Shown one piece after another: positions 14,472-21,733 of a DNA stretch of 22,677 nt. The translations under genes were made by a program, and so were the position numbers. Within the stretch, counting starts at the first letter, position 1. Every line of letters begins with the position of its first letter. Under the pieces are notes generated by a model. That model was not told where the DNA came from and did no database searches. It saw only the letters and a program-made list of their open reading frames with translations. This DNA is from JBHHYU01 sp046757725 (GTDB lineage Bacteria; Desulfobacterota; Binatia; UBA9968): assembly GCA_046757725.1 (NCBI GenBank), contig JBHHYU010000045.1, positions 1 through 22,677 on the forward strand. The letters run 5' to 3'.

Positions 14472-14597
14472 GGCAAGGTACAACCCATTTCAGCAATAGT
14501 CCGAACATGGCCAATTAATCTGCCGAAATTGACACGCGTGGCTTGCGCGGTTGCTCAAGTTCCTTTAGCATAACTTGGCGCACTGGTGTTCGCCTTC

Positions 14598-17500
14598 ATG
14601 AAGAAATTGCTTAAAATCGTGAGCCTAGCGGGAGTCGCTTTAGTCGTTTTTTTGGGAGTTGTTCTTTTTGCCTTTTACTATCTGGTTCAGGTGGGAGAAT
14701 TTCGTCGTTTCGTCATCAACGAGGTGGAGAAGCGAACGCGGATGCGCGTCACGGTAGGAAAGGCAGAACTGAAGATGGGCAGCATGGTTGGGATTTCCTT
14801 GCAGAAACTTACCGTGATCGAACCCAAGGACAACCGTCCCTTGATCATGGCCCCGAGGATTCTGATCCGCGTAGCCCTGCTCCCGCTGCTAGAGGGCAAG
14901 TTGATCTTTCACGAGATTCGTCTTTATCGACCTTCGCTTCAGGTTGTGCGAAATGCGGAGGGTAAGATCTCCTTGCCGGATTTGACGAACATTCTGCCCT
15001 TTCAAAAACAAGCAGGGCCGCAGTTCACCGTTAATCTGCGGAAGGTCATAGTCCAAAAAGGAGAAGTTCTTATTTTGGATCATCAAAACGGGCGCCATTC
15101 GAACGTTCCTCGCTTCCATGAAATCGATTTGACGCTTCGACGTATCCGTACCAAAAACCTGGCTCGCGCGGGATCCAAGATTCCACTTAATGTTACGGCC
15201 GGTGAAAAAGAAAGATTAGCATTGGAAATTTCATTGAGAACAACCATCGAAAGGAGTGGCAAGAGGACTAGGCTCGCATCCAAAGGAAGGCTTCTATTCC
15301 CCAACCGCAATTTCGAGATTCGACACGTATGGTTTGATCTGGAGAGTCGTCTGGTCGCTTTACCTGTAGGGGCGCTCTGGCGCTATTACGGTGGACCTTC
15401 CCCAATCAAAAGCATTCGTGGGACACTCGGTGCTCGTCTCCGGTGGCAGGGGAGCATAGATCAACACGTTCACGCCACGGGGGAGATTGATTTTAAGGGG
15501 CTGAATGTCGAGGTGCCCGATAGTCCGTCTGGTGCGGCCATACCTGCAGCGGGACGACTGGAGTTGACAGCAGAGTGGACACCGGGAAAGGTTCGATTTC
15601 CACGCCTTGATTTGCGATCCAAAGACATCAGTTTCAAGGCACAGGCATCTTTGCGCTCTCTAGGAGAGAAAGATCCGTATCTCGAGATACATGTCACGAC
15701 ACCTTTCTTGCCACTGCTGAATCTACGCAAATATGTTCCTGTGGCGTTTCTGGCATCCCCCAAATGGGGACCTCTCATTAGAGCTGTGGTCCAGGGGGAA
15801 GTAAGATTAACCAAAGCCGGAGTTGACGGTCGGCTGTCCGAGATTCGCCGCGCATCCGAGATTGGTTTCGAAAAACATATCTGGCTTGATGCAGAAGTGC
15901 GTGGGGCAGCCGGTATTCTGAAACGCAAATCGTTTCTTCCACTGCGGGATGTCAGTGGCCGGTTGCTTTTTGAGAAAGGTGTTCTCTATTACAAGGATTT
16001 CAAGGGCACCTACGGCCTTTCACGATTAGGGGAACTTAACGGGAGCTACAAACGGATCTTCACGGGAAGTGGGGCGGTTGAGCTTGAGGCCAGTGGTGAC
16101 CTAGACCTTGCGGAATTACGAGAACAAGTAAGACTCACTACTTTTCTACCAAGGGTGACCAAGTTCGCTGCCGGCCTAAAAGAATTGGGTGGCAAGGGTG
16201 AGTTTCAACTGCGCTTCCGCAAAGAGATCGGTTTCCCCTATCATGTTGAAGGAAAGCTCTCTTTGAACAATGTGGTACTGCGTACGGCTGGCCAATCTTT
16301 CTCACAGATTAGCGGAGATCTTTCCTTTTCTCCCGAAGAAATATCCGGGGAAAATATTTCCGCCCGTCTGGAAAACTCCCCTATTCATGTGCGGGGAAGA
16401 CTTAGCCGGTATCTATCCAGAGAGGGCTCCTTTGACGTTACGGTAACATCCTCTGGTGTCCATGCGGGAACAGCGTTGGAGTTCTTTTCAGCCTCGGGGT
16501 CTCGACAAGATCCCGGAACCGTTAGCGGCTCGATCCGTTACCACGGTTCTTTAGCTTCATCAAAGGATCGAAGCCTTAGTGGCTCTTTGAAACTGATCGG
16601 AGTGCGATTGCCTTTACCCTTTCTCACTCAGCCTCTACGTAAGTTGGCGGGGGAGGTGAGGATTGGTAGGAAAGGGCTCGATTTTCGTGGTGTCAAAGGC
16701 CAGTTAGGTCCATCTAGCTTCAAATTTAACGGCCGATGGAGGTCTTCGGAAACGCCCCAATTAACTTTTACCTTTAATTCGCCGGATATGAACCTTGGTT
16801 ACGTTCTATCTCACATCGATCCGGGGGCGAGCGCTTGGTACAAACGTCTCGAGGCGAAGGGGAGTCTATCGTTTGAAAAGGGAAGATATGAGGGGCTTGA
16901 GTTTTCCAAGCTTGGGACCGATCTCAAGCTTGACAAGAGAATTTGGCGTCTCAGCAATTTTTCCGCGCAGTCCAGTGACGGAACAGTTCAGGGTAAGGCC
17001 TCGTTCAACGATCGTCATGAGGGGATTAGTTATGACATTGAGCCGGAGATTAAGGCTGTACCTGTTCAAAAATTCCTGCGATGGTTTGATATCAAGACAA
17101 GAAAGATCACCGGAAAGCTCGACCTTGCCGGCAAGTTGGAATCAAGCGGAACGACGAAGGCTGAAAGGAAACGGAATCTATCCGGAAGTTTTAAATTTAA
17201 GATTAAAGATGGTGTCGCAAAGCGCCTTCGTATCTTAGTGAGAATTCTCAATCTCATGGATCTCACCCGTTGGTTCTCTCTCCAACTGCCTGATCTGAAA
17301 CAAAAAGGGATTCGGTTCCGTAGTTTAACTGCTGATGTTAAGGTGAAGAAAGGAGTTTACTTGACGGAGAACCTTCTCGTTGACAGTGATGACCTAGGCA
17401 TCACTGGGGCCGGCCAGATTGATGGCCCAAACGCTGCAGTTGACGCAGTGTTTGCGTTGCGTCCTTTTCCTAGGGTTAATTCCGCGGTAAGTTATATTCC

Positions 17501-17684
17501 GCTCATCGGGCCCGGGATAGCCGGTATTAAAGATTCCATTATGGTGGCGAGTTTTCATGTCAAAGGACCATTGAAAGGACCGACGATCACCCCTGCGCCA
17601 TTGAGCACGCTCTCCGAATTTTTTTTTGGCGCACTCAAAATTCCCCAGAAGATCATTACACTCCCGGGCACAGGAACGAAGTGA
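14598..17684 (+). CDS. AsmA-family envelope protein (AsmA/YhdP-like)
   Basis: A 1028-residue protein with one N-terminal membrane anchor (about residues 7-29, 'IVSLAGVALVVFLGVVLFAF') and a long, beta-rich body that should lie in the periplasm. The AsmA N-terminal pattern is clear: 'INEVEKRTRMRVTVGKAEL', then 'PRILIRVALLPLLEGKLIF' and 'IRLYRPSLQVVRNAEGKI'. The C-terminal fifth ('GVAKRLRILVRILNLMDLT', 'GAGQIDGPNAAVDAVFALRP', 'VKGPLKGPTITPAP') is the AsmA-like C-terminal domain. Known relatives (AsmA, YhdP, TamB) form groove-like bridges that move phospholipid to the outer membrane. I start at ATG 14598 because the membrane anchor follows directly; GTG 14586 would add four residues; neither has a ribosome site. 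Its stop overlaps the glutaredoxin-like start by 4 bp. Confidence 0.88.
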   Translation: MKKLLKIVSLAGVALVVFLGVVLFAFYYLVQVGEFRRFVINEVEKRTRMRVTVGKAELKMGSMVGISLQKLTVIEPKDNRPLIMAPRILIRVALLPLLEGKLIFHEIRLYRPSLQVVRNAEGKISLPDLTNILPFQKQAGPQFTVNLRKVIVQKGEVLILDHQNGRHSNVPRFHEIDLTLRRIRTKNLARAGSKIPLNVTAGEKERLALEISLRTTIERSGKRTRLASKGRLLFPNRNFEIRHVWFDLESRLVALPVGALWRYYGGPSPIKSIRGTLGARLRWQGSIDQHVHATGEIDFKGLNVEVPDSPSGAAIPAAGRLELTAEWTPGKVRFPRLDLRSKDISFKAQASLRSLGEKDPYLEIHVTTPFLPLLNLRKYVPVAFLASPKWGPLIRAVVQGEVRLTKAGVDGRLSEIRRASEIGFEKHIWLDAEVRGAAGILKRKSFLPLRDVSGRLLFEKGVLYYKDFKGTYGLSRLGELNGSYKRIFTGSGAVELEASGDLDLAELREQVRLTTFLPRVTKFAAGLKELGGKGEFQLRFRKEIGFPYHVEGKLSLNNVVLRTAGQSFSQISGDLSFSPEEISGENISARLENSPIHVRGRLSRYLSREGSFDVTVTSSGVHAGTALEFFSASGSRQDPGTVSGSIRYHGSLASSKDRSLSGSLKLIGVRLPLPFLTQPLRKLAGEVRIGRKGLDFRGVKGQLGPSSFKFNGRWRSSETPQLTFTFNSPDMNLGYVLSHIDPGASAWYKRLEAKGSLSFEKGRYEGLEFSKLGTDLKLDKRIWRLSNFSAQSSDGTVQGKASFNDRHEGISYDIEPEIKAVPVQKFLRWFDIKTRKITGKLDLAGKLESSGTTKAERKRNLSGSFKFKIKDGVAKRLRILVRILNLMDLTRWFSLQLPDLKQKGIRFRSLTADVKVKKGVYLTENLLVDSDDLGITGAGQIDGPNAAVDAVFALRPFPRVNSAVSYIPLIGPGIAGIKDSIMVASFHVKGPLKGPTITPAPLSTLSEFFFGALKIPQKIITLPGTGTK

Positions 17685-17920
17685 GCTGGCAACTGAAACT
17701 TTACACCCGGAAAGACTGCTGTCTGTGCGAAGAGATGCAAGAAGTCATCCGGCGGGTGGCGGCGGAGGTGCCCTTGGAGATGGAAGAGGTCGACGTTGAT
17801 GGTATGCTCGATCTCAGGGAAAAGTATGGTGGGGAAGTACCGGTTCTTTTCATAAATGGACGCAAAGCCTTTAAATATCGGGCGACGGTCGCAGAGCTAA
17901 AAAAGAGATTAAAGCCTTAA
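17681..17920 (+). CDS. Glutaredoxin-like protein (DUF836 family)
   Basis: A 79-residue thioredoxin-fold protein. Motif 'KDCCLCEEM' gives a Cys13-Cys14-Leu15-Cys16 site near the N-terminus, 'VPVLFING' (54-61) carries the expected cis-proline, and the length fits DUF836 (glutaredoxin 2-like). It probably does dithiol-disulfide exchange in the cytosol; no signal peptide is present. Start GTG 17681 overlaps the AsmA stop in GTGA, so translation is coupled. No other in-frame start gives a full fold. A third cysteine in the active site (CCxC) is a little unusual. Confidence 0.85.
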   Translation: MSWQLKLYTRKDCCLCEEMQEVIRRVAAEVPLEMEEVDVDGMLDLREKYGGEVPVLFINGRKAFKYRATVAELKKRLKP

Positions 17921-17932
17921 AGCTAACCTACC

Positions 17933-17959
17933 AGCCTTAACGGCTTAGCCGGGTACCCG
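17933..17959. other. Two small dyads in the gap after the glutaredoxin-like gene
   Basis: AGCC-TTAAC-GGCT (17933-17945) is followed by the palindrome CGGGTACCCG (17950-17959) and only three T. This might be a weak transcript end before the DCC gene. Without a T-run I cannot call a terminator. Confidence 0.2.
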
Positions 17960-18035
17960 TTTACAACATCCGCCTGAGCTGGAATCTGTGAGAATAGTAG
18001 TTCCGTGCTGAGAATGAGGGCGGCCACAGGATCTT

Positions 18036-18437
18036 ATGGAAGACAAAGCTGTCGTTCTGTTCGATGGGTTTTGCAATCTTTGCATAGCCTCCGTCCGGTT
18101 TATCATCAAGCGCGATCCTCAAGACAACTTCAGATTTGCATCTCTACAGTCTGAATTGGGCAGAAAAATACTGGAGGATAAGGGATTGACCCTGGAAGCC
18201 GTAGATACCCTTGTGCTTGTTGCCGGCTCCAGATGCCTGACCCGGAGCGATGCCGCTATTGGGATTGCAAAAGGCCTTACCGGTTTCTGGCCGGTATTGG
18301 GTGTCCTGTCGATCGTTCCTCGACCCGTGCGTGATAAATGTTACGCTCTCGTGGCCAGAAATCGTTATAAATGGTTCGGCCGGCAAGAGACGTGCATGAT
18401 ACCGTCACAAGAAACTCCGGACAGGTTTTTGCAATAA
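18036..18437 (+). CDS. DCC-family thiol-disulfide oxidoreductase-like protein (DUF393)
   Basis: A 133-residue protein with the defining motif 'LFDGFCNLCIASVRFI' (8-23), Cys13 and Cys16, followed by 'RDPQDNFRFASLQSE' (26-40) and the family end 'RNRYKWFGRQETC'. Length and order of blocks match DUF393. Family members are predicted thioredoxin-fold thiol proteins; their substrates are not established. An AGGA ribosome site lies 5-6 bp before ATG 18036. It is 115 bp downstream of the glutaredoxin-like gene on the same strand and may be on the same transcript. It is convergent with the VOC gene, with 33 bp between. Confidence 0.9.
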   Translation: MEDKAVVLFDGFCNLCIASVRFIIKRDPQDNFRFASLQSELGRKILEDKGLTLEAVDTLVLVAGSRCLTRSDAAIGIAKGLTGFWPVLGVLSIVPRPVRDKCYALVARNRYKWFGRQETCMIPSQETPDRFLQ

Positions 18438-18470
18438 ATAGGTAGGAGTCGAAGGGTCTTTCTTAAGAGA

Positions 18471-18926
18471 TCAGTCCAATTGCTTTCTTGCCCACATCTT
18501 CTTTGGCTTGCTTACATCGTCCCAGCCGATCTGTTCCATGTCGCAGAAGAGCTGGATGTTATTCCCATCGGGATCGAGGAAATCGATAGTCTTATCGCCT
18601 CCCGGACCACGTTGTTGTAAACCAGAAACGATCGGCACGCCCTTCTCCTTTAGGAATAGAAGTGCCTCCCTAAGGTCCTCCACCCTGTCGACTTCATAAG
18701 ATATTTGCTGAATTTCGTCCCTCTGCGGAGAAGCGACGTCTTTTTTTTCCTCGGGCATCGGCACCAGTACTGTCGTGTGGTGATCTGTACCGCACCGTAG
18801 AAAAACAATTCCCGAATCATTAATGTCTGAAACTTTGAATCCAAGGATCTCCGTATAAAACTTCTTTGATTTTTCCATGTCCTTTACGAAGAGTCCTATG
18901 TGTCCTAATTTTTTTAAACTAACCAT
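18471..18926 (-). CDS. VOC-fold (glyoxalase/bleomycin resistance/dioxygenase) family protein
   Basis: A 151-residue protein with two beta-alpha-beta-beta-beta modules: 'LGHIGLFVKDMEKSKKFY' (7-24) with 'LGFKVSD' begins the first, and 'QQISYEVDRVEDLREAL' (73-89) with 'TIDFLDPDGNNIQLF' (113-127) forms the second. Typical metal ligands in the first half may be His9 and His50. In the second half, the usual His ('DHIAFEV' in relatives) is Gln74, and the usual Glu of 'NxIEL' is Gln125, so classical metal binding may be lost or altered. A perfect AAGGAGG lies 6 bp before ATG 18926. It is divergent from the thiolase operon across a 447-bp gap. Substrate unknown; it could be a lyase, isomerase, dioxygenase or binding protein. 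Confidence 0.87.
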   Translation of the reverse strand: MVSLKKLGHIGLFVKDMEKSKKFYTEILGFKVSDINDSGIVFLRCGTDHHTTVLVPMPEEKKDVASPQRDEIQQISYEVDRVEDLREALLFLKEKGVPIVSGLQQRGPGGDKTIDFLDPDGNNIQLFCDMEQIGWDDVSKPKKMWARKQLD

Positions 18927-19373
18927 TGGGGACCTCCTTGCATTTTTATTTACTGTTTGATGGGGGACCGCAGAGCGTTGTACCGGTCTGAGGTTTGAAA
19001 ATCAGCATTTCTCCTGATGGCTGGAGCGGTCATGGACCGTTTTCCTGTTTTCGGTTGTAACTCGTAGCAAATATCTCGCAAATTCCATACCAAGGAAAAA
19101 ACTAAACAAAAGGGAATCCAGGGTGATAATTATTATTACTTTGCCATTTTGGTTTCTCAGAAATGGTAACAACTGCTCTCTGATTTCCCAGATTCTGGAA
19201 ATAACTTAGTTGCGGCAGATGGCTCACGAAAAAAAGATCGAAACCATAGGTGAGGTAATGCAATTATGGTGGCATGGGTTATGCGTCTACTCAAAACTCA
19301 TAACGGTAAAGCAAAGGTGTTTGTGCTTTCCTAAAGAATTTTGAAAGATTCAAACCGGGAAGACAGGAGGGAT
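18927..19373. other. 447-bp divergent intergenic region with operator-like inverted repeats
   Basis: No credible gene is seen. Near the middle are two dyads: TTGCCATTT (19141-19149) paired with AAATGGTAA (19161-19169), 8 of 9 bases matching across an 11-bp spacer that itself holds TTTCT-C-AGAAA; and ATTTCCCAG (19183-19191) facing CTGGAAAT (19195-19202) with one bulged base. They lie about 170-230 bp upstream of the thiolase and could bind a regulator of that operon. A 41-codon plus-strand frame at 19219-19344 has no ribosome site and I do not call it. The VOC ribosome site (AAGGAGG) is at the left end, and AGGAGG for the thiolase is at the right end. Confidence 0.35.
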
Positions 19374-20552
19374 ATGAAAGAGGCTGTGATCGTCAGTGCG
19401 GTTCGAACGCCCGTCGGGAGCTTCCGTGGCTCTCTTAGCCCTGTGTCTGCTACGAGGCTGGGGAGTATTACCCTCAACGCGGCATTGACAAGGGCACACA
19501 CAAAGGGAGAAGAGGTGGATGAAGTGATCCTCGGGAACGTCCTCTCAGCAGGTCTGGGCCAGGCTCCCGCGCGCCAGGCCAGTTTAGGAGCAGGACTACC
19601 CCAACGGGTTGGTTGTGCAACCATCAACAAAGTCTGCGGATCGGGGCTCAAGGCAGTCATGTTCGGTACTCAGGCTATTCGTTTGGGAGAGGCACAAGTT
19701 GTCCTCGCCGGCGGCATGGAGAGCATGAGCAATGCTCCCTATCTGTTGGAGAAAGCCCGGAGCGGGTATCGCATGGGGCATGGGGAGGTTGTGGATAGCC
19801 TTATCAAAGATGGGCTCTGGGATGTTTCTAATGACCTCCATATGGGTGCTGCGGCGGAGCTTTGTGCCGACAAATATAAGATTTCACGAGAGGAACAGGA
19901 TCAGTTTTCAGCGATCAGCTACCAGCGGGCTCAAAACGCGCAGCGACGTGGAGATTTCAAGGGAGAGATCGTGCCGGTGACGATCCCCCAAAAGAAAAAT
20001 AAAGATCTTCTTGTAAACGAGGATGAGGAAGTCAACAAGTTCGATTTAGAAAAAATGAAGGCTCTCCAGCCTGCCTTTCGGAAAGGCGGGACCGTTACCG
20101 CAGGGAATTCCTCTTCGATCAGCGACGGTGCGGCAGCGTTGGTAGTGATGTCTCAGGATAGAGCGCAGACGATGGGGATTAAACCTCTGTGCCGTATTGT
20201 CGGGTATACTGGCTTTGCTCGGGAGCCGGAGTGGTTCACCATTGCCCCGGCAGCGGCCATCTCGTCGCTTCTGAGCAAGAGCGGATTTGCTCTGGCCGAT
20301 GTGGATCTCTTTGAGATTAATGAAGCCTTCGCTGTTGCATCCATCGCGGTGAATCGGGAGCTGGGGTTAAATCCGGAAAAGGTGAATGTTCGAGGCGGCG
20401 CGGTTGCCCTTGGGCATCCCATTGGTGCAAGTGGCGCCAGAATCCTGACTACCTTGGTTCATTGTCTGATAGATCTTGACAAAACGTGTGGGATTGCTGC
20501 TCTCTGCATTGGGGGAGGGGAAGCCGTGGCGATGATGGTGGAGAGGGTATAG
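19374..20552 (+). CDS. Acetyl-CoA acetyltransferase (thiolase)
   Basis: A 392-residue type II thiolase that joins two acetyl-CoA into acetoacetyl-CoA or runs in reverse. The nucleophile Cys88 is in 'INKVCGSGLKAV' (84-95), the activating His348 in 'GGAVALGHPIGASGAR' (341-356), and the proton-shuttling Cys378 in 'ALCIGGGEAVAMM' (376-388). These are within one residue of the Zoogloea enzyme numbering, so length is normal. Also seen: 'GGMESMSNAPYLL' (113-125) and 'NEAFAVASIAVNREL' (316-330). The start is ATG 19374, preceded by AGGAGG with four bases between; the upstream TTG 19341 is not needed. The 3-hydroxyacyl-CoA dehydrogenase gene follows 52 bp later. Together they interconvert acetyl-CoA and 3-hydroxybutyryl-CoA, in fatty-acid or ketone-body breakdown, or in polyhydroxybutyrate or butyrate formation. 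Confidence 0.96.
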   Translation: MKEAVIVSAVRTPVGSFRGSLSPVSATRLGSITLNAALTRAHTKGEEVDEVILGNVLSAGLGQAPARQASLGAGLPQRVGCATINKVCGSGLKAVMFGTQAIRLGEAQVVLAGGMESMSNAPYLLEKARSGYRMGHGEVVDSLIKDGLWDVSNDLHMGAAAELCADKYKISREEQDQFSAISYQRAQNAQRRGDFKGEIVPVTIPQKKNKDLLVNEDEEVNKFDLEKMKALQPAFRKGGTVTAGNSSSISDGAAALVVMSQDRAQTMGIKPLCRIVGYTGFAREPEWFTIAPAAAISSLLSKSGFALADVDLFEINEAFAVASIAVNRELGLNPEKVNVRGGAVALGHPIGASGARILTTLVHCLIDLDKTCGIAALCIGGGEAVAMMVERV

Positions 20553-20604
20553 ACATGCGAGACACCATCATGCAACAGGGATGGGGTGATTGGAGGTCTT
20601 CATT

Positions 20605-21525
20605 ATGAGTTCAGGGATAAAGCAAGTAGGAGTCGTAGGGATCGGTCTTATGGGAAGTGGCATTGCTCAGGTGGCGGCAATGCAGGGATTTAATACAACG
20701 GTGGTTGATGTCACTCCCGAGATTGTCGGGAAGGGGATGGTAAGGATCAAGGAGGGCTTGCAGCGCATGGTGCAGAGTCACGAGAAATCGGGTGGCACGA
20801 GAGGGATTCCAACCGGAGAAATGGAGGAGACTCTTGGCCGCCTTCAGGCTTCGACCGATCGTAGCGCGCTGCTGCATTCCGACATCGTAATCGAGGCGAT
20901 TATCGAAAATGAAACAGCTAAGAACGAAATAAGTTCTTCCCTGTCCGAAATGGGCTATCAGGGGATTTTTGTTTCTAATACCTCCTCGATTTCTATTACC
21001 CGGCTAGCCAGTGCTTACTCCTGCCCGGACAAATACATGGGGATGCATTTTATGAATCCGGTTCCAGTCCAACCTGGCTGCGAACTGATCCGCGGATTTC
21101 TTACATCCAACGAAACCTGGGGACAGGTTGCTGCTTTCTGTCGTGAGTTGGGTAAAGAGCCAATTTTTGCTGAAGACAAAGCTGGTTTCGGCATCAATCG
21201 CATGTTTGTGCCCTTTTTATTGGAGGCTATTAAGGTTGTGGAGGAAGGTATTATGAGGTGCGAGGATGCGGACAAGACCACCTTGTGCCTTGGTCACAAG
21301 ATGGGACCGATCACGACTCTGGATTATGTCGGATTGGATACGACGCTCTTTATTGCGGGGGTTTTAGAGCGGGAGCTTGGACCGGCTTACAAGGCCCCTG
21401 ACCTCCTCTGCAAACTCGTCACCTCGGGCTTTTATGGGATTAAGAACAACAAGGGATTTTACCTGTGGGATAAAGGCAAGACCGTGGGAGTCAATCCGGC
21501 GGTAGAAAGATATAGAAGGAAATAA
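20605..21525 (+). CDS. 3-hydroxybutyryl-CoA / 3-hydroxyacyl-CoA dehydrogenase
   Basis: A 306-residue NAD(P)-dependent dehydrogenase. The Rossmann loop is 'GIGLMGSGIAQVAA' (12-25) with Asp35 after the second strand ('VVDVT'), which favours NAD. The catalytic pair is His148 ('MGMHFMNPVPV') and Glu160, 12 apart as in the family; Ser127 ('SNTSSIS') and Asn198 ('AGFGINRM') complete the site. The C-terminal helical domain shows 'MGPITTLDYVGLDTT' (233-247) and ends 'GFYGIKNNKGFYLWD'. ATG 20605 is chosen over TTG 20590 because a TGGAGG site lies 9 bp ahead. It works with the thiolase upstream. Chain-length preference cannot be told from the sequence; the short single-domain form suggests hbd/paaH-type enzymes. 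Confidence 0.94.
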   Translation: MSSGIKQVGVVGIGLMGSGIAQVAAMQGFNTTVVDVTPEIVGKGMVRIKEGLQRMVQSHEKSGGTRGIPTGEMEETLGRLQASTDRSALLHSDIVIEAIIENETAKNEISSSLSEMGYQGIFVSNTSSISITRLASAYSCPDKYMGMHFMNPVPVQPGCELIRGFLTSNETWGQVAAFCRELGKEPIFAEDKAGFGINRMFVPFLLEAIKVVEEGIMRCEDADKTTLCLGHKMGPITTLDYVGLDTTLFIAGVLERELGPAYKAPDLLCKLVTSGFYGIKNNKGFYLWDKGKTVGVNPAVERYRRK

Positions 21526-21549
21526 AAACCGCTAATCCCGACAGAAACC

Positions 21550-21574
21550 CTAGCCATATTTAATGTATAGCTAG
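21550..21574. repeat. 25-bp imperfect palindrome between convergent genes
   Basis: CTAGCCATA and TATAGCTAG (8 of 9 pairs) flank TTTAATG, 24 bp after the dehydrogenase stop. A second dyad, CTCGGA (21593-21598) and TCCGAG (21616-21621) around 17 AT-rich bases, follows. Neither has a T-run, so factor-independent termination is not shown. They may act as transcript-end stems or processing sites; the remaining part up to 21733 holds nothing I recognise. Confidence 0.3.
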
Positions 21575-21733
21575 AATAGGCATTTCTAACCTCTCGGAAT
21601 AAAAGAAATTAATTATCCGAGCATCCGGAAGTGTCCTATGACAAGAAAAACACGATAGCTGCCGCCCCAAAACACACGCAACCGCAGCCGGGTTGATGGA
21701 AGAACCGAACATTGGCATACCTCGTCGAGGATA

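Noticed and set aside
19219..19344. 41-codon plus-strand open frame in the gap before the thiolase
   Set aside because: No ribosome site, no recognisable motif, cysteine/tryptophan-rich random-looking tail.
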